Counted from the stretch's first letter, positions 34,620-43,325 are shown. The stretch is 64,000 bases of DNA from Carnobacterium_A antarcticum (GCF_042658365.1 NZ_JBHSQC010000024.1), one strand, 5' to 3'. Notes: a model not told the origin generated them from the letters alone. A program made the numbers and translations.

Positions 34620-35264
34620 ATGAAAGTACTAGTCGTTGGAGCAAATGGACAGATTGGGGAAAAAGTGGTCGATTTACTGCAGGAAAGCCAAGAACATGCC
34701 GTACGGGCTTTGGTTCGTAAACAAGAACAAGCAGATAACTTTTCTGCTAAAGGAATCGACACTTATTTAGGAGACTTAGAAGGATCCGTTGATTCCCTTG
34801 CAGCAGCTATGGAAGGAATCGATGCCGTAGTTTTCTCCGCTGGGTCAGGCGGAGCAACAGGTTACGATAAAACCATCCTGATTGACTTAGATGGAGCCGT
34901 TAAAACAATGGAGGCTGCTGAACAAGCAGGCGTCAGCCGTTTTGTGATGGTCAGTTCCATTCTTTCAAATACGAGAGAAAAATGGGCTGAAGGGATGAAA
35001 CCATATTATGCAGTGAAACGGTATGCAGACCAAATCTTAAAACAAATGGACTTAACGTACACGATCATTCGCCCTGGAGCGTTGAAAAACGAAGCAGGAA
35101 CTGGCAAAGTCAATCTAGCTGAACACGTCACACCAGGTTCGATCCCACGAGAAGATGTAGCAAAAGTAGTGGTTGCCAGTCTGGATAATAAAAAAGCAGA
35201 AAATCAAGAGTTTGATCTGGTTTCCGGCGAAACGCCTATCGAGAAAGCCTTCACGCAACTTTAA
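34620..35264 (+). CDS. NAD(P)-binding NmrA/SDR-a5-like oxidoreductase
   Basis: A protein of 214 residues with an atypical short-chain dehydrogenase Rossmann fold: VLVVGANGQIGEKVVDLL (dinucleotide-binding glycines), GDLEGSVDSLAAAMEGIDAVVFSAGSG, and YYAVKRYADQILKQMDLTYTIIRPGAL. It is close to YhfK/YwnB-like proteins; the substrate is unknown. ATG at 34620 is taken, though GTG at 34614 lies closer to AAGGAG. It is monocistronic with a terminator at 35285. Confidence 0.83.
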   Translation: MKVLVVGANGQIGEKVVDLLQESQEHAVRALVRKQEQADNFSAKGIDTYLGDLEGSVDSLAAAMEGIDAVVFSAGSGGATGYDKTILIDLDGAVKTMEAAEQAGVSRFVMVSSILSNTREKWAEGMKPYYAVKRYADQILKQMDLTYTIIRPGALKNEAGTGKVNLAEHVTPGSIPREDVAKVVVASLDNKKAENQEFDLVSGETPIEKAFTQL

Positions 35265-35284
35265 AACAGATAAAAAAAGAGAAA

Positions 35285-35312
35285 GTCCGCTGAAAACACA
35301 GCGGATTTTTTT
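35285..35312 (+). terminator. Terminator after the NmrA-like gene
   Basis: TCCGCTG and CAGCGGA form a short stem with a T7 run. Confidence 0.85.
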
Positions 35313-35604
35313 ATTCAACAAAGATACATTTTGTATTTTTACATTAGCACTAAAAAGCGGTAAAGTTGTCCTGAAAGTGTGAATCCGAGACGAACTAAGA
35401 TAAAAAAGAGATGAGTTTGTCCCGAAAATATAGAAATAGACAAACGGTCTTAGAAAAAGAGCGCGTTTGTCTATAAATTTAAATTACACAAAGAAACTAG
35501 ATGAGATTGAACAAACGAAGTCAGTTACTTTCTTTGTGTCAAAGTTTCTGGCCTAACCAGCTGAAATCTCGATACTTTTTCATCTACGCTGTTAAAAAAC
35601 GAAA
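35313..35604. other. Intergenic region with an 11-base inverted repeat
   Basis: No supported gene. ACACAAAGAAA (about 35485) and TTTCTTTGTGT (about 35528) are exact inverted copies, and GACAAACG/CGTTTGTC (about 35441 and 35463) form another pair, so the region could fold. I see no promoter I would defend. Confidence 0.4.
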
Positions 35605-35637
35605 GCAGTCTCAATGTTTATTTGAGACTGCCCTTTT
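35605..35637. terminator. Bidirectional terminator near ridA
   Basis: GCAGTCTCAA and TTGAGACTGC pair with T-rich tails on both strands. On the minus strand it would end the ridA transcript. Confidence 0.75.
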
Positions 35638-35721
35638 TATGATTAAGATATGTGTTTTCGGATTCATCGGCGGCATTAACCAGTAACTTTGATAGTTCCT
35701 GTAGTTACAAATAAAGGCCTG

Positions 35722-36134
35722 TTATGCTACTGGAGGTGTTCCTTCAGTATTTGACACAACTACATCAATTGCACCAAAGCATCCATAGGCAAAGCTGAAT
35801 ATGCAACTGTTGTCCGTGCAGGAATACCGCTTGGGAAGAATGTCGCATAAACTTCGTCTACAGCATTACTATCTGCAATGTTTTTAAGGAAGATAGTTAC
35901 TTTTACTACATCGTCCATAACATGGTCGACACTTTCTACAATGGTTTTGATATTTTTTAAGCACTGTTCAGCTTGCTCTTTTACACCACCAGCTACCATT
36001 TTACCAGATGTTGAATCGATAGGTAATTGAGCTGAAAGATGATTGTAATGAGAAAAAGCTACCGTTTGTGTAGATAGAGAACTTTTTGGTGCATTTTCTG
36101 TATTTCTTGCTAGTACTGCGTTGTAGCCACTCAT
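35722..36134 (-). pseudogene. ridA: RidA family enamine/imine deaminase, frameshifted near the C-terminus
   Basis: The frame runs from ATG at 36134 to an early stop at 35760, ending ALPMDALVQLM. The family normally continues about 12-15 residues (VQIEaVVS). Restoring one base near 35769 gives ALVQ-I-DVVVSNTEGTPPVA and a stop at 35722. RidA deaminates reactive enamines and imines from pyridoxal enzymes. The catalytic arginine region IPARTTVAYSALP is present, but the last beta strand, needed for the trimer, would be lost. The lesion may be a base-calling error. Confidence 0.8.
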
Positions 36135-36437
36135 TATAGTAATCCCCTTTTAATTAAAATTTTTAATAGATAGGTTTATGGACTCAAGTTTCAGCCGAGT
36201 TATACTAAGGCTTGATTTCTGCTGCGAACTTTAATTAGCAAACTATAAAACGGTTACATAAGTGAAATTGTAACAAACTTACCTAGCTTTGACTACCTGT
36301 TTCTGGAGATAGCCATTTATAATGGATATAAAACAAGAATTGATACACGTACCAATGAACTGAACCACATCAAATAAGAAATCATCTCACTAAAGTACGG
36401 TTCTGTTAGAGCCTTAACGTAAAGATGTTTAACGAAT

Positions 36438-36619
36438 AAAGAGGGAGTGAGACAAAAAGCGTTTAGACCCGAATCACTGGAACGAATAAGCGCAGTATGG
36501 GTCACAGACCATCGAGCATTATTCGTGAAGTGGACGTCGGGTCTGCTTTTTGGAACACGTTCTAGAATAAACATTTGGATATGCAAATGAGGATGAGACT
36601 TTTGTTTCATCCTCTCTTT
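36438..36619. mobile_element. MITE-like intergenic element with terminal and internal inverted repeats
   Basis: The ends AAAGAGGGAGTGAGACAAAA (36438-36457) and the reverse complement of 36600-36619 (AAAGAGAGGATGAAACAAAA) match at most positions. Inside lies a long imperfect stem (AGACCCGA...AACGAATAA against TTATTCGT...TCGGGTCT, about 36464-36545) and a second hairpin, GAGGATGAGAC/GTTTCATCCTC. There is no reading frame. Its size (182 bp) and nested inverted repeats resemble nonautonomous MITE or BOX-like elements of lactic acid bacteria. It abuts the amidase stop and could end that transcript. Confidence 0.55.
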
Positions 36620-36625
36620 ATCAAT

Positions 36626-38086
36626 TTAGGTGAATAAACCATCTTGTTCCATTTCTTGGCCAATAGCCAGCAGCCAATCTTCGTTGCCTTTAGGGGCAGT
36701 AAACTGAACGCCGATCGGCAGTCCGGAGTTAGCAGATAAATGAACCGGCAAGCTGATAGCAGGTTGTCCCGTTAAGTTGGCTTGTTGAGTGAAAGGTGTA
36801 ATGTCTAAACTTGCAGCAAACATATCCCAGACAATTTTTTGCTGGTCTTTTGCATTCATTTCCGTAACATGATGCATTCGTTCAAACTGTTCATCCGTTT
36901 GAAGTTTAGCATCGACACGCGGAGCAACATCAGCTGTTGCAGGAGTCAGATACAAGTCATAAGTTTGATGGAAATCAGCCATAACTTCTGCAGCCGTATC
37001 CCAAGCAGCGATGCTATTGGAATAAGTGCTCGCTGAAATAGATTGTCCGGCATTGAATAAAACCCAAGTCATCAGTTCCATGTCTGATTTCGTAACGGGA
37101 CGCTGCAGACCTTTTTCAATGTTGGCAAACATAGCAGCTGTTTCGCCTGAATTCATGATGTAGTAACTTTCCATCAAAGAGACTCCGTCAATGGCTGGTT
37201 TTTCTTCAACCACTTGATGGCCGTTTTGTTCGAGCCAACGAACGGTTTTTAAAACCGCTGCTTTTGCTTCATCGCTGACCGGTCCGTGAACGGGCGATAC
37301 CAGTGAATAAGCTACGCGAAACTTTTTCGGTTCAGAATCAGCTAATGCATTCAAATAGCCGCGTTCAAAAAGCGGGGTTTGAAAAGCAGCGCTTTGCTGG
37401 ACGGTTTGTAAAGCATCCATCATGGCAGCTGTATCGCGAATGGTTTTGGTTAAAGCAAAGGAAATGGAAGCTCCTTGCCAGCCACGTCCAACTCCAGGTC
37501 CGATCGGTGTTCGTCCACGAGTCGGTTTCAATCCTACTAAACCGGTAAAAGAAGCCGGGATCCGAATGGAGCCGCCGCCGTCGCTAGCACTAGCAATGGG
37601 CACTAAATCAGCAACCACGCTAGCGGCTGCTCCGCCACTAGAACCGCCTGGCGAATAGGCTGTATTCCAAGGATTGCGGGATGGCCCGTAGAGTGTCGGA
37701 TCCGTAATGTTTTTAAAAGCAAATTCTGGTGTATTGGTTTGGCCGATCACAACAAAACCGGCTTTTTCTAACGCTCGAACAAAGTGACTGGTTTGTTTAG
37801 AACGGTTGTTCTGTAGCAAACGAGAACCTGAGGTGCTTGGTTCGTCTATTTGATCTTGTCCGATGCCTTTGATAAGGATGGGCTGTCCGCCAAATAATGT
37901 ACTGGAAAAATCTCGTTCTGCAGCTTCTTTCAGCGCTTTTTCTTTACGCGTATGGGTAACAGCATTTAAAATAGGATTTTGTGCTTCGATTTTTTTGAAG
38001 GCTGTTTCAATCAACTCTTGTGGAGAAACATCTTTTTGATGAAGTTTTTTTGCAAGAGCCAATCCGTCTTCTTTTCGGTTAAACAT
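36626..38086 (-). CDS. Amidase (amidase signature family)
   Basis: A protein of 486 residues of the amidase signature family. The Ser-cisSer-Lys triad is visible: the lysine in PILIKGIGQD, the cis-serine in YSPGGSSGGAAASVVADLVPIASASDGGGSIRIPAS and the serine nucleophile in the same stretch. The C-terminal end, TGQPAISLPVHLSANSGLPIGVQFTAP, is typical. It hydrolyses amides to carboxylates; it is not GatA, because no gatC/gatB genes adjoin it. ATG at 38086 is preferred over 38101. The substrate is unknown. Confidence 0.88.
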   Translation of the reverse strand: MFNRKEDGLALAKKLHQKDVSPQELIETAFKKIEAQNPILNAVTHTRKEKALKEAAERDFSSTLFGGQPILIKGIGQDQIDEPSTSGSRLLQNNRSKQTSHFVRALEKAGFVVIGQTNTPEFAFKNITDPTLYGPSRNPWNTAYSPGGSSGGAAASVVADLVPIASASDGGGSIRIPASFTGLVGLKPTRGRTPIGPGVGRGWQGASISFALTKTIRDTAAMMDALQTVQQSAAFQTPLFERGYLNALADSEPKKFRVAYSLVSPVHGPVSDEAKAAVLKTVRWLEQNGHQVVEEKPAIDGVSLMESYYIMNSGETAAMFANIEKGLQRPVTKSDMELMTWVLFNAGQSISASTYSNSIAAWDTAAEVMADFHQTYDLYLTPATADVAPRVDAKLQTDEQFERMHHVTEMNAKDQQKIVWDMFAASLDITPFTQQANLTGQPAISLPVHLSANSGLPIGVQFTAPKGNEDWLLAIGQEMEQDGLFT

Positions 38087-38225
38087 AGTATAGAGCCTCA
38101 TTTCTTAATTCTGTAATGAATTCAGTTTAGCATCACAAGTCTAAATATTGAATGGAGAGACAAAAAGAAAGCCGGACAAAAGCCGTTAATTGCTAAAGCG
38201 AACGGTTTAAAAGACAGTATTGTTT

Positions 38226-38720
38226 TTATGGCAGGCGATATTCCATAATGTAATCATCCATGACATAACCATGACCGATATCCGCTACTTGCTCCTCAAT
38301 GATCTTAAAGCCTAATTTTTTATAAACAGCGATAGTAGGGTGATTGAATTTATTGACCGTCAAAAACACCGTCTTTTTATTTGCTTCATTTGCTGTGTTT
38401 TTTAGCTTTTCAATAAGCTCTTTTCCGATTCCATTGCCGCGGCTGCTGCTTTTTAAATAAAGTTTGCTCAGAAAAAGCTGCTCTGCTGACAAGGCATATG
38501 AAAGATAGCCGATGGCTGTTTGATGGCTTTCAACTAAGAAATAAGCTTTGCCATCCAGTATTTCTTGGTGAATAGCGGCTGCGGATTGCAAATGAGTCAG
38601 CATATAAGCGACTTGTTCTTCGCCTAAAATCGCTGTATAGTGCTCTTCCCAAATTTCTTTTGCGAGTTGAGCGATCAAATCAGCGTCTTCTTGAGTAGTA
38701 GCTTGTTTAAGTTGGGTCAT
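38226..38720 (-). CDS. GNAT-family N-acetyltransferase
   Basis: A protein of 164 residues with the GNAT fold. LKSSSRGNGIGKELIEKL is the acetyl-CoA pyrophosphate-binding loop (R/Q-x-x-G-x-G/A), and LTVNKFNHPTIAVYKKLGFKI is motif B. The ATG at 38720 has AAGGAGG just upstream; the longer frame is rejected. It is downstream of tyrS but separated by a terminator. The acceptor is unknown. Confidence 0.85.
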   Translation of the reverse strand: MTQLKQATTQEDADLIAQLAKEIWEEHYTAILGEEQVAYMLTHLQSAAAIHQEILDGKAYFLVESHQTAIGYLSYALSAEQLFLSKLYLKSSSRGNGIGKELIEKLKNTANEANKKTVFLTVNKFNHPTIAVYKKLGFKIIEEQVADIGHGYVMDDYIMEYRLP

Positions 38721-38750
38721 ATAAATCCTCCTTAATTGTTTTAATGGATA

Positions 38751-38785
38751 GAAAAGCAGCAGAAACAAAGAGCGTTTCTGCTGCT
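38751..38785 (-). terminator. Terminator of tyrS
   Basis: On the minus strand GCAGCAGAAAC and GTTTCTGCTGC pair and are followed by TTTTCT. Confidence 0.8.
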
Positions 38786-38812
38786 GAACCTGTTAGAGAA
38801 AGTCCTTTAGCT

Positions 38813-40075
38813 TTATACCAATTTTACTAAGAAATATTTTTTCTTTCCTCGGCGGATCAAAATAAATCGTCCGTCAAAAGAATTTCCAGGAGTTACGACA
38901 GCATCGACATCGGTTACTTTTTCCCCATTCATTGAAAGGGCGCCGTTAGTGATGTCTTCACGTGCTTGGCGTCTAGAAGGTTCGATACCGACCACATCTA
39001 CCAACCATTCAACAATGTTGCGTTCTTCTTTAAGAGCTTCGAAAGTCGGCATATTTTTGAATCCTTCTTCGATTTGACGAGCCGTTAAACTTTTTACATC
39101 ACCAGAAAAAAGTGCAGCAGTAATTTTTTCTGCATCTTCTAAAGCTTGTTCGCCATGAACAAACAACGTCATTTCGCGAGCCAATGTTTTTTGAGCTTCA
39201 CGTTTATGCGGTTCGGTTTCAACTTTTTCAGCCAATTCGCCGATTTCATTTTCGGTTAAGAAAGTGAAGTATTTTAAGTATTTAACGACATCGCGATCGT
39301 CTTGATTCAACCAGAATTGATAAAACTCATAAGGCGTTGTTTCTTCAGGATCTAACCAAACAGCGCCGCCAGCAGTCTTGCCGAATTTGGTACCGTCAGC
39401 TTTTAGCATCAGTGGAATCGTTAAACCAAAGGCTTGGGCTTCAGAACCTGCTTGCTTGCGAATAAACTCTAGGCCGGCTGTAATATTGCCCCATTGATCG
39501 GCTCCGCCAATTTGTAATTGGACGTCTTCATGTTGGTACAAGTGCAAATAATCCATAGATTGCAGAATTTGATACGTAAATTCCGTAAAAGAAATTCCGG
39601 TTTCTAATCGACTGGCAACGATATCCTTAGCTAACATGGTGTTGACGTTAAAACTTTTTCCGATATTGCGTAAAAAATCCAATAAAGTTAAGTCTTTAGT
39701 CCATTCTAAGTTGTTGACTAAACGAATAGATTTTTCATTTTTACCGGCATCAAACAATCTTTCCATCTGAGAAGTTAATTTGTCAGCATTCTTTTGAACT
39801 TGTTCTTTTGTTTGTAAAACTCGTTCTTCTGACTTTCCGCTCGGATCGCCAATTGAACCAGTTGCTCCACCAATAACGATAACGGGGCGGTGACCAGCTA
39901 ATTGGAATCGTTTTAAAATCATAAAAGGAATCAAATGTCCTATATGCATGCTGCCTGTTGGGTCAATACCGCAGTAGACGCCAATTTGTTTTTCAGCGAT
40001 AAGTTTGCGCAGCCCCTCTTCGTCAGTTTGTTGGTTGATGGCGTCGCGCCAAGTTAATTCATCAATAATATTCAT
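38813..40075 (-). CDS. tyrS: Tyrosyl-tRNA synthetase
   Basis: A protein of 420 residues, normal for bacterial TyrRS. YCGIDPTGSMHIGHLIPF carries the HIGH motif, and LKADGTKFGKTAGGAVWL is the KFGKT form of the KMSKS motif. An S4-like RNA-binding domain occupies the end (SRRQAREDITNGALSMNGEKV). It charges tRNA-Tyr. The ATG at 40075 follows AAGGAG; a longer open frame upstream runs through the T-box leader and is not coding. Expression is governed by a tyrosyl T-box. Confidence 0.95.
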   Translation of the reverse strand: MNIIDELTWRDAINQQTDEEGLRKLIAEKQIGVYCGIDPTGSMHIGHLIPFMILKRFQLAGHRPVIVIGGATGSIGDPSGKSEERVLQTKEQVQKNADKLTSQMERLFDAGKNEKSIRLVNNLEWTKDLTLLDFLRNIGKSFNVNTMLAKDIVASRLETGISFTEFTYQILQSMDYLHLYQHEDVQLQIGGADQWGNITAGLEFIRKQAGSEAQAFGLTIPLMLKADGTKFGKTAGGAVWLDPEETTPYEFYQFWLNQDDRDVVKYLKYFTFLTENEIGELAEKVETEPHKREAQKTLAREMTLFVHGEQALEDAEKITAALFSGDVKSLTARQIEEGFKNMPTFEALKEERNIVEWLVDVVGIEPSRRQAREDITNGALSMNGEKVTDVDAVVTPGNSFDGRFILIRRGKKKYFLVKLV

Positions 40076-40107
40076 TTTTTTAAGCTCCTTAATACATATT
40101 TTTAGAC

Positions 40108-40360
40108 AAAAAAACCCGATGAAAAGGTTAGACCTTTTCATCGGGACGAAATTTTTCGTGTTACCACCCAATTTGCCGACAAATTTCAGTGCAAAATTTG
40201 TTGACCACTCATTGACTGTTAACGCCAGTAAGACGCTTGAGATTAATCAAGTTACTCCAGAGTGTAATTCGTAAAAAGACTTGTACTAGTTTTCATCAGC
40301 CACTAGCTTTCTATCAACAGAGATCTTTTACTACTGTGCTCGTTCATTGTAATGTTTAGT
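40108..40360 (-). promoter_or_regulatory. Tyr T-box riboswitch upstream of tyrS
   Basis: On the minus strand the conserved T-box GGGTGGTAACACG lies at about 40169-40157 and is followed by a terminator (CCCGATGAAAAGG paired with CCTTTTCATCGGG, 40145-40115) and a T7 run. Upstream sequence can form a stem I (AGTAAAAGA with TCTTTTTAC). A UAC tyrosine codon at 40285-40283 is the likely specifier; another TAC occurs nearby. Uncharged tRNA-Tyr would pair with the leader and permit transcription of tyrS. Confidence 0.92.
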
Positions 40361-40374
40361 ATGAGATTGCTTTT

Positions 40375-40403
40375 AGTATAGTTAACAAGCAAGGGTTTGT
40401 CAA
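40375..40403 (-). promoter_or_regulatory. tyrS promoter
   Basis: Minus-strand TTGACA (40403-40398), a 17-base spacer and TATACT (40380-40375) form a near-consensus sigma-A promoter just upstream of the T-box leader. The remaining bases to 40568 show nothing I can support. Confidence 0.85.
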
Positions 40404-40568
40404 TTGGCAAATCAACATAGTGTACCAGAAAAATAGAGCTTAAAAGCGGATCAAATAGTTTTGAGATACCAAGAAACTCAAATAGACAAACCTGTTTATT
40501 TACATACACCAATTAATAGTTAAAAACTCAACCTGTCATTCAATGGATTTTGCTGACTGCTTAAAGCG

Positions 40569-41087
40569 TTATTTAGGTGGTGTCCATCGTTTAGCTTGGC
40601 TGTCAGCCGGATAATTTATTCCTGCTGGATAGCTGATCATTTCAATCAACATACCCCAAGGAGCTTGACCATACACAAATTGGTTTCCAGAACCGCTTTC
40701 GGCAGAAGAAGATAAATCATTTGGTTTGGACAATAGTTTTCCGCCTGCGTCAGTGAATCGTTCAGTTGCTTTATCGATGTCGTCCACATAAAAAGCCACA
40801 TGTTGTAAGCCATAATCTGAAGCAATGACTGGTTGTTGCTGCGCAACATTGGCAAACTGGAACAGTTCAATGTTGGCACTGTTTCCGACCGCCAGCATCC
40901 GAATGCGCATTTCTTTTGTTCCAGGTTTGAGCCCGAGATTTTTTTCTACTTGTTTGCCTGATTTCGGTTCATCTTCTGCTGATAAATTATCGTAAATAAC
41001 CTTAGCAGCAAAAGCTTCTTTAAAAAAATTTGTTGCTTGTTCCATATCAGGAACGGTTACCCCAATGTGATCGATTCCGCGTATCAT
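40569..41087 (-). CDS. VOC-family (glyoxalase-like) protein
   Basis: A single-gene VOC protein of 172 residues: GIDHIGVTVPDMEQATNFFKEAF at the start, LQHVAFYVDDIDKATERF in the second half and PWGMLIEMISYPAG with a likely metal-binding glutamate. These give the two beta-alpha-beta-beta-beta modules of glyoxalase I-like enzymes. The reaction (lactoylglutathione lyase, dioxygenase or resistance type) cannot be decided from sequence. It is monocistronic. Confidence 0.83.
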   Translation of the reverse strand: MIRGIDHIGVTVPDMEQATNFFKEAFAAKVIYDNLSAEDEPKSGKQVEKNLGLKPGTKEMRIRMLAVGNSANIELFQFANVAQQQPVIASDYGLQHVAFYVDDIDKATERFTDAGGKLLSKPNDLSSSAESGSGNQFVYGQAPWGMLIEMISYPAGINYPADSQAKRWTPPK

Positions 41088-41279
41088 TCTGTATCCTCCC
41101 CTAACATTTTAAAGTAAAGCTACTTTATCTCTAGTATAGTCAAAATAAAGCGAGGAGAGGTGTTTTATGCTTAGAACAGTCTCTGATTTAAACCAAACCA
41201 ATCCAGTGCTATTCTTTAGATGAACTGATATACTTGGAGAGATAAGATAAACGGATACGATGGAAAGGATGAGTAGTAC

Positions 41280-42272
41280 GTGAGATTAAGTGTATTAGAT
41301 CAAGCACCAATCACTAAAGGAAATACGGCTGCAGATGCTTTAAAAAAAGCAGAAGAATTAGCAATCGTAGCAGATGAACTAGGCTATCAACGTTTATGGA
41401 TGGCTGAACACCATGGGACAAATGGGTATGCTAGTTCAGCACCGGAAGTTACGGCCGCTCATTTAGCCGCAAAAACAAAAAATATTCGAATCGGTACCGG
41501 AGGCGTCATGATGATGCATTATTCTCCTTTAAAACTGGCAGAAGTCTTTAAAACGCTAAGCGCACTATCGCCAGGACGAATTGATTTTGGGGTAGGCCGA
41601 GCGCCAGGCGGCGACACCAATGCGATGTATGCTTTGTCTGAGGGACGGCAGCCTATGCTGGACAATATGTATGAAAAGTTTGATACAGCTTTGAAACTGA
41701 TCAATGATGAAGTTCCAGAAGACCGTTTGTACAGTAAAACGATTGCGACACCGGCTCAGATTGCTTTGCCAGAAGCCTGGCTTTTAGGCTCAAGCGGAAG
41801 CAGTGCATTAAAAGCAGCTCGTATGGGTGTGGGTTATTCTTTTGCGCAATTTTTTATGGGCGGGATGACGAAAGATATTTTTGATCACTATAAAACTAAT
41901 TTTCAGCCTTCTGCTTTTATGGAAAAGCCCGAGATCAATGTAGCTTACCTCGTCACAACAGCTGAAACAAAAGAAGAAGCTGAATTCGAAGCTTTACCGC
42001 AAGACATTGCGCGTTTATGGTTAACGCAAGGTCGGATGGGACAACTGTTGACCCCTGAAGAAGCACAGGATTATCCTCTAACAGAAATGGACCGAATGGC
42101 TATCAAAGAAAATCGAAAACTGCATTTAGTGGGAGAGGCTAAAGAGATAGCAACATTCTTGCAAGAGGAACAAGCCCATTATGGCTTTGACGAAGCAATG
42201 ATTTGCAGTATTCCGCATTCACAAGAAAAACGACTAGATGTTTATCGCTTGTTAGCTAAGGAATTGTTTTAA
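41280..42272 (+). CDS. LLM-class flavin-dependent oxidoreductase (luciferase-like)
   Basis: A protein of 330 residues of the bacterial luciferase-like family (group with the MsnO8-type conserved proteins). LDQAPITKGNTAADALKKAEELAIVADELGYQRLWMAEHHG is the characteristic start, and IRIGTGGVMMMHYSPLKLAEVF and PGRIDFGVGRAPGGD are the flavin-site segments. It is a monooxygenase or reductase with unknown substrate. GTG start at 41280 with AAAGGATG upstream. It has a bidirectional terminator with the next gene. Confidence 0.87.
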   Translation: MRLSVLDQAPITKGNTAADALKKAEELAIVADELGYQRLWMAEHHGTNGYASSAPEVTAAHLAAKTKNIRIGTGGVMMMHYSPLKLAEVFKTLSALSPGRIDFGVGRAPGGDTNAMYALSEGRQPMLDNMYEKFDTALKLINDEVPEDRLYSKTIATPAQIALPEAWLLGSSGSSALKAARMGVGYSFAQFFMGGMTKDIFDHYKTNFQPSAFMEKPEINVAYLVTTAETKEEAEFEALPQDIARLWLTQGRMGQLLTPEEAQDYPLTEMDRMAIKENRKLHLVGEAKEIATFLQEEQAHYGFDEAMICSIPHSQEKRLDVYRLLAKELF

Positions 42273-42298
42273 AACGAAAATAGTATGAAGGACAGTTA

Positions 42299-42347
42299 AA
42301 ACGACTGAGATAAAGCTAGATTAGTGCTTTGTCTCAGTCGTTTTTTA
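42299..42347. terminator. Bidirectional terminator
   Basis: AACGACTGAGAtAAAGC and GCTTTgTCTCAGTCGTT pair, with one T-G wobble, between convergent genes, with a T tract on the plus side. Confidence 0.88.
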
Positions 42348-42353
42348 TTATTT

Positions 42354-43205
42354 TTAAAAGTCGTTGAATAAATCTAAGCCCAGTTGTTGAGGGCCAAGCT
42401 GATCAAACGTTAAGCCAAGTATTTTTTGTAAGTATTTAGCGTTGGCAGCAGCATGACCTCCGGAATTATTATTAAAGATAACAGCGACTTCTTTAGAGTC
42501 TTTTTCCAATGAACGGATGATAGGAATAAAACTGGCTAGTTCTGCTTGGCTGTAATCGTAAAATGTTCGTTTTTCCCGCCAATTTGGGCCGCTAGCATTC
42601 AACCAGCCTTCGTAGTTGCGTCCGTGTAAACGCAATACGGTAAGTTCGGGATTCGTTCCAGTCGCTATCATTGGCACACTATTCCCGGGCGTTTGAGGTT
42701 GATCGATTACTGCATGGATAAAGTTCTGCTGCTCCAAGAATGTCAACGTGAGTGGCTGGTTTTCTCCGCTATACCAACTAGCGTGCCGAAATTCGATAGC
42801 CACTGGCAGTTCGCCCATCCAGTGCCGGATTTTTCTTAAATAAGTTAAGTGCTCTTCTGAATAATGAAAAAATGGCGGAAATTGAAACAAAAAAGCTTTG
42901 ATTTTATTTGCTTCGATCATCGGTGCGAAGGCTGCAAGATAGTGTTGAAACATCGCTTCTTCAGATGGAAAAAAATCAAGCCATTCTTTGTGTTGGGTCA
43001 TGGCTTGAAAAGCTTTTGGCAAGAACTGAAAGGCATCAGGCGTCCTGTCGATCCAACTCAAAATATTTTTTGTTGGAGGAATAGCATAAAAACTAGTGTC
43101 TAATTCCACAAATGGAAAATGCGAGGCATAATCTTCTAAGTTTCTTTTTTTATGAGTAATTAATAATTCGTGGTCGTTCCACCCGGTTAAACCAATCGTG
43201 ATCAT
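42354..43205 (-). CDS. DUF72 (YecE-like) family protein
   Basis: A protein of 283 residues of the DUF72/YecE TIM-barrel family: ITIGLTGWNDHELL at the start, FPFVELDTSFYAIPPTKNILSWIDRTPDAFQFLPKAF, FLFQFPPFFHYSEEHL, VAIEFRHASWY, LRLHGRNYEGW and VAVIFNNNSGGHAAANA. The biochemical role of the family is not established. The ATG at 43205 is ten bases from GGAG; a TTG three codons earlier is the alternative. Confidence 0.87.
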   Translation of the reverse strand: MITIGLTGWNDHELLITHKKRNLEDYASHFPFVELDTSFYAIPPTKNILSWIDRTPDAFQFLPKAFQAMTQHKEWLDFFPSEEAMFQHYLAAFAPMIEANKIKAFLFQFPPFFHYSEEHLTYLRKIRHWMGELPVAIEFRHASWYSGENQPLTLTFLEQQNFIHAVIDQPQTPGNSVPMIATGTNPELTVLRLHGRNYEGWLNASGPNWREKRTFYDYSQAELASFIPIIRSLEKDSKEVAVIFNNNSGGHAAANAKYLQKILGLTFDQLGPQQLGLDLFNDF

Positions 43206-43309
43206 CTTGTTCAATCTCCTTTCATAGGGAAAAGATGGTACTCTTAGTGTACCGTATTTCTAGATAAGATTGAAAAAAAAGCTCTTAACACAACAAAAAA
43301 CACTCGAAA

Positions 43310-43325
43310 TGTTTCACGGGAAACA
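43310..43325. promoter_or_regulatory. parS-like ParB/Spo0J-binding site
   Basis: TGTTTCACGGGAAACA differs at one position from the Firmicutes parS consensus TGTTTCACGTGAAACA. The palindrome extends outwards to AAATGTTTC and GAAACATTT. It lies in an intergenic gap immediately upstream of an origin-proximal gene block, where parS sites cluster. Confidence 0.75.

Noticed and set aside
36626..38086. GatA subunit of the tRNA amidotransferase
   Set aside because: gatC and gatB are absent next to it and the sequence is a general amidase signature protein.
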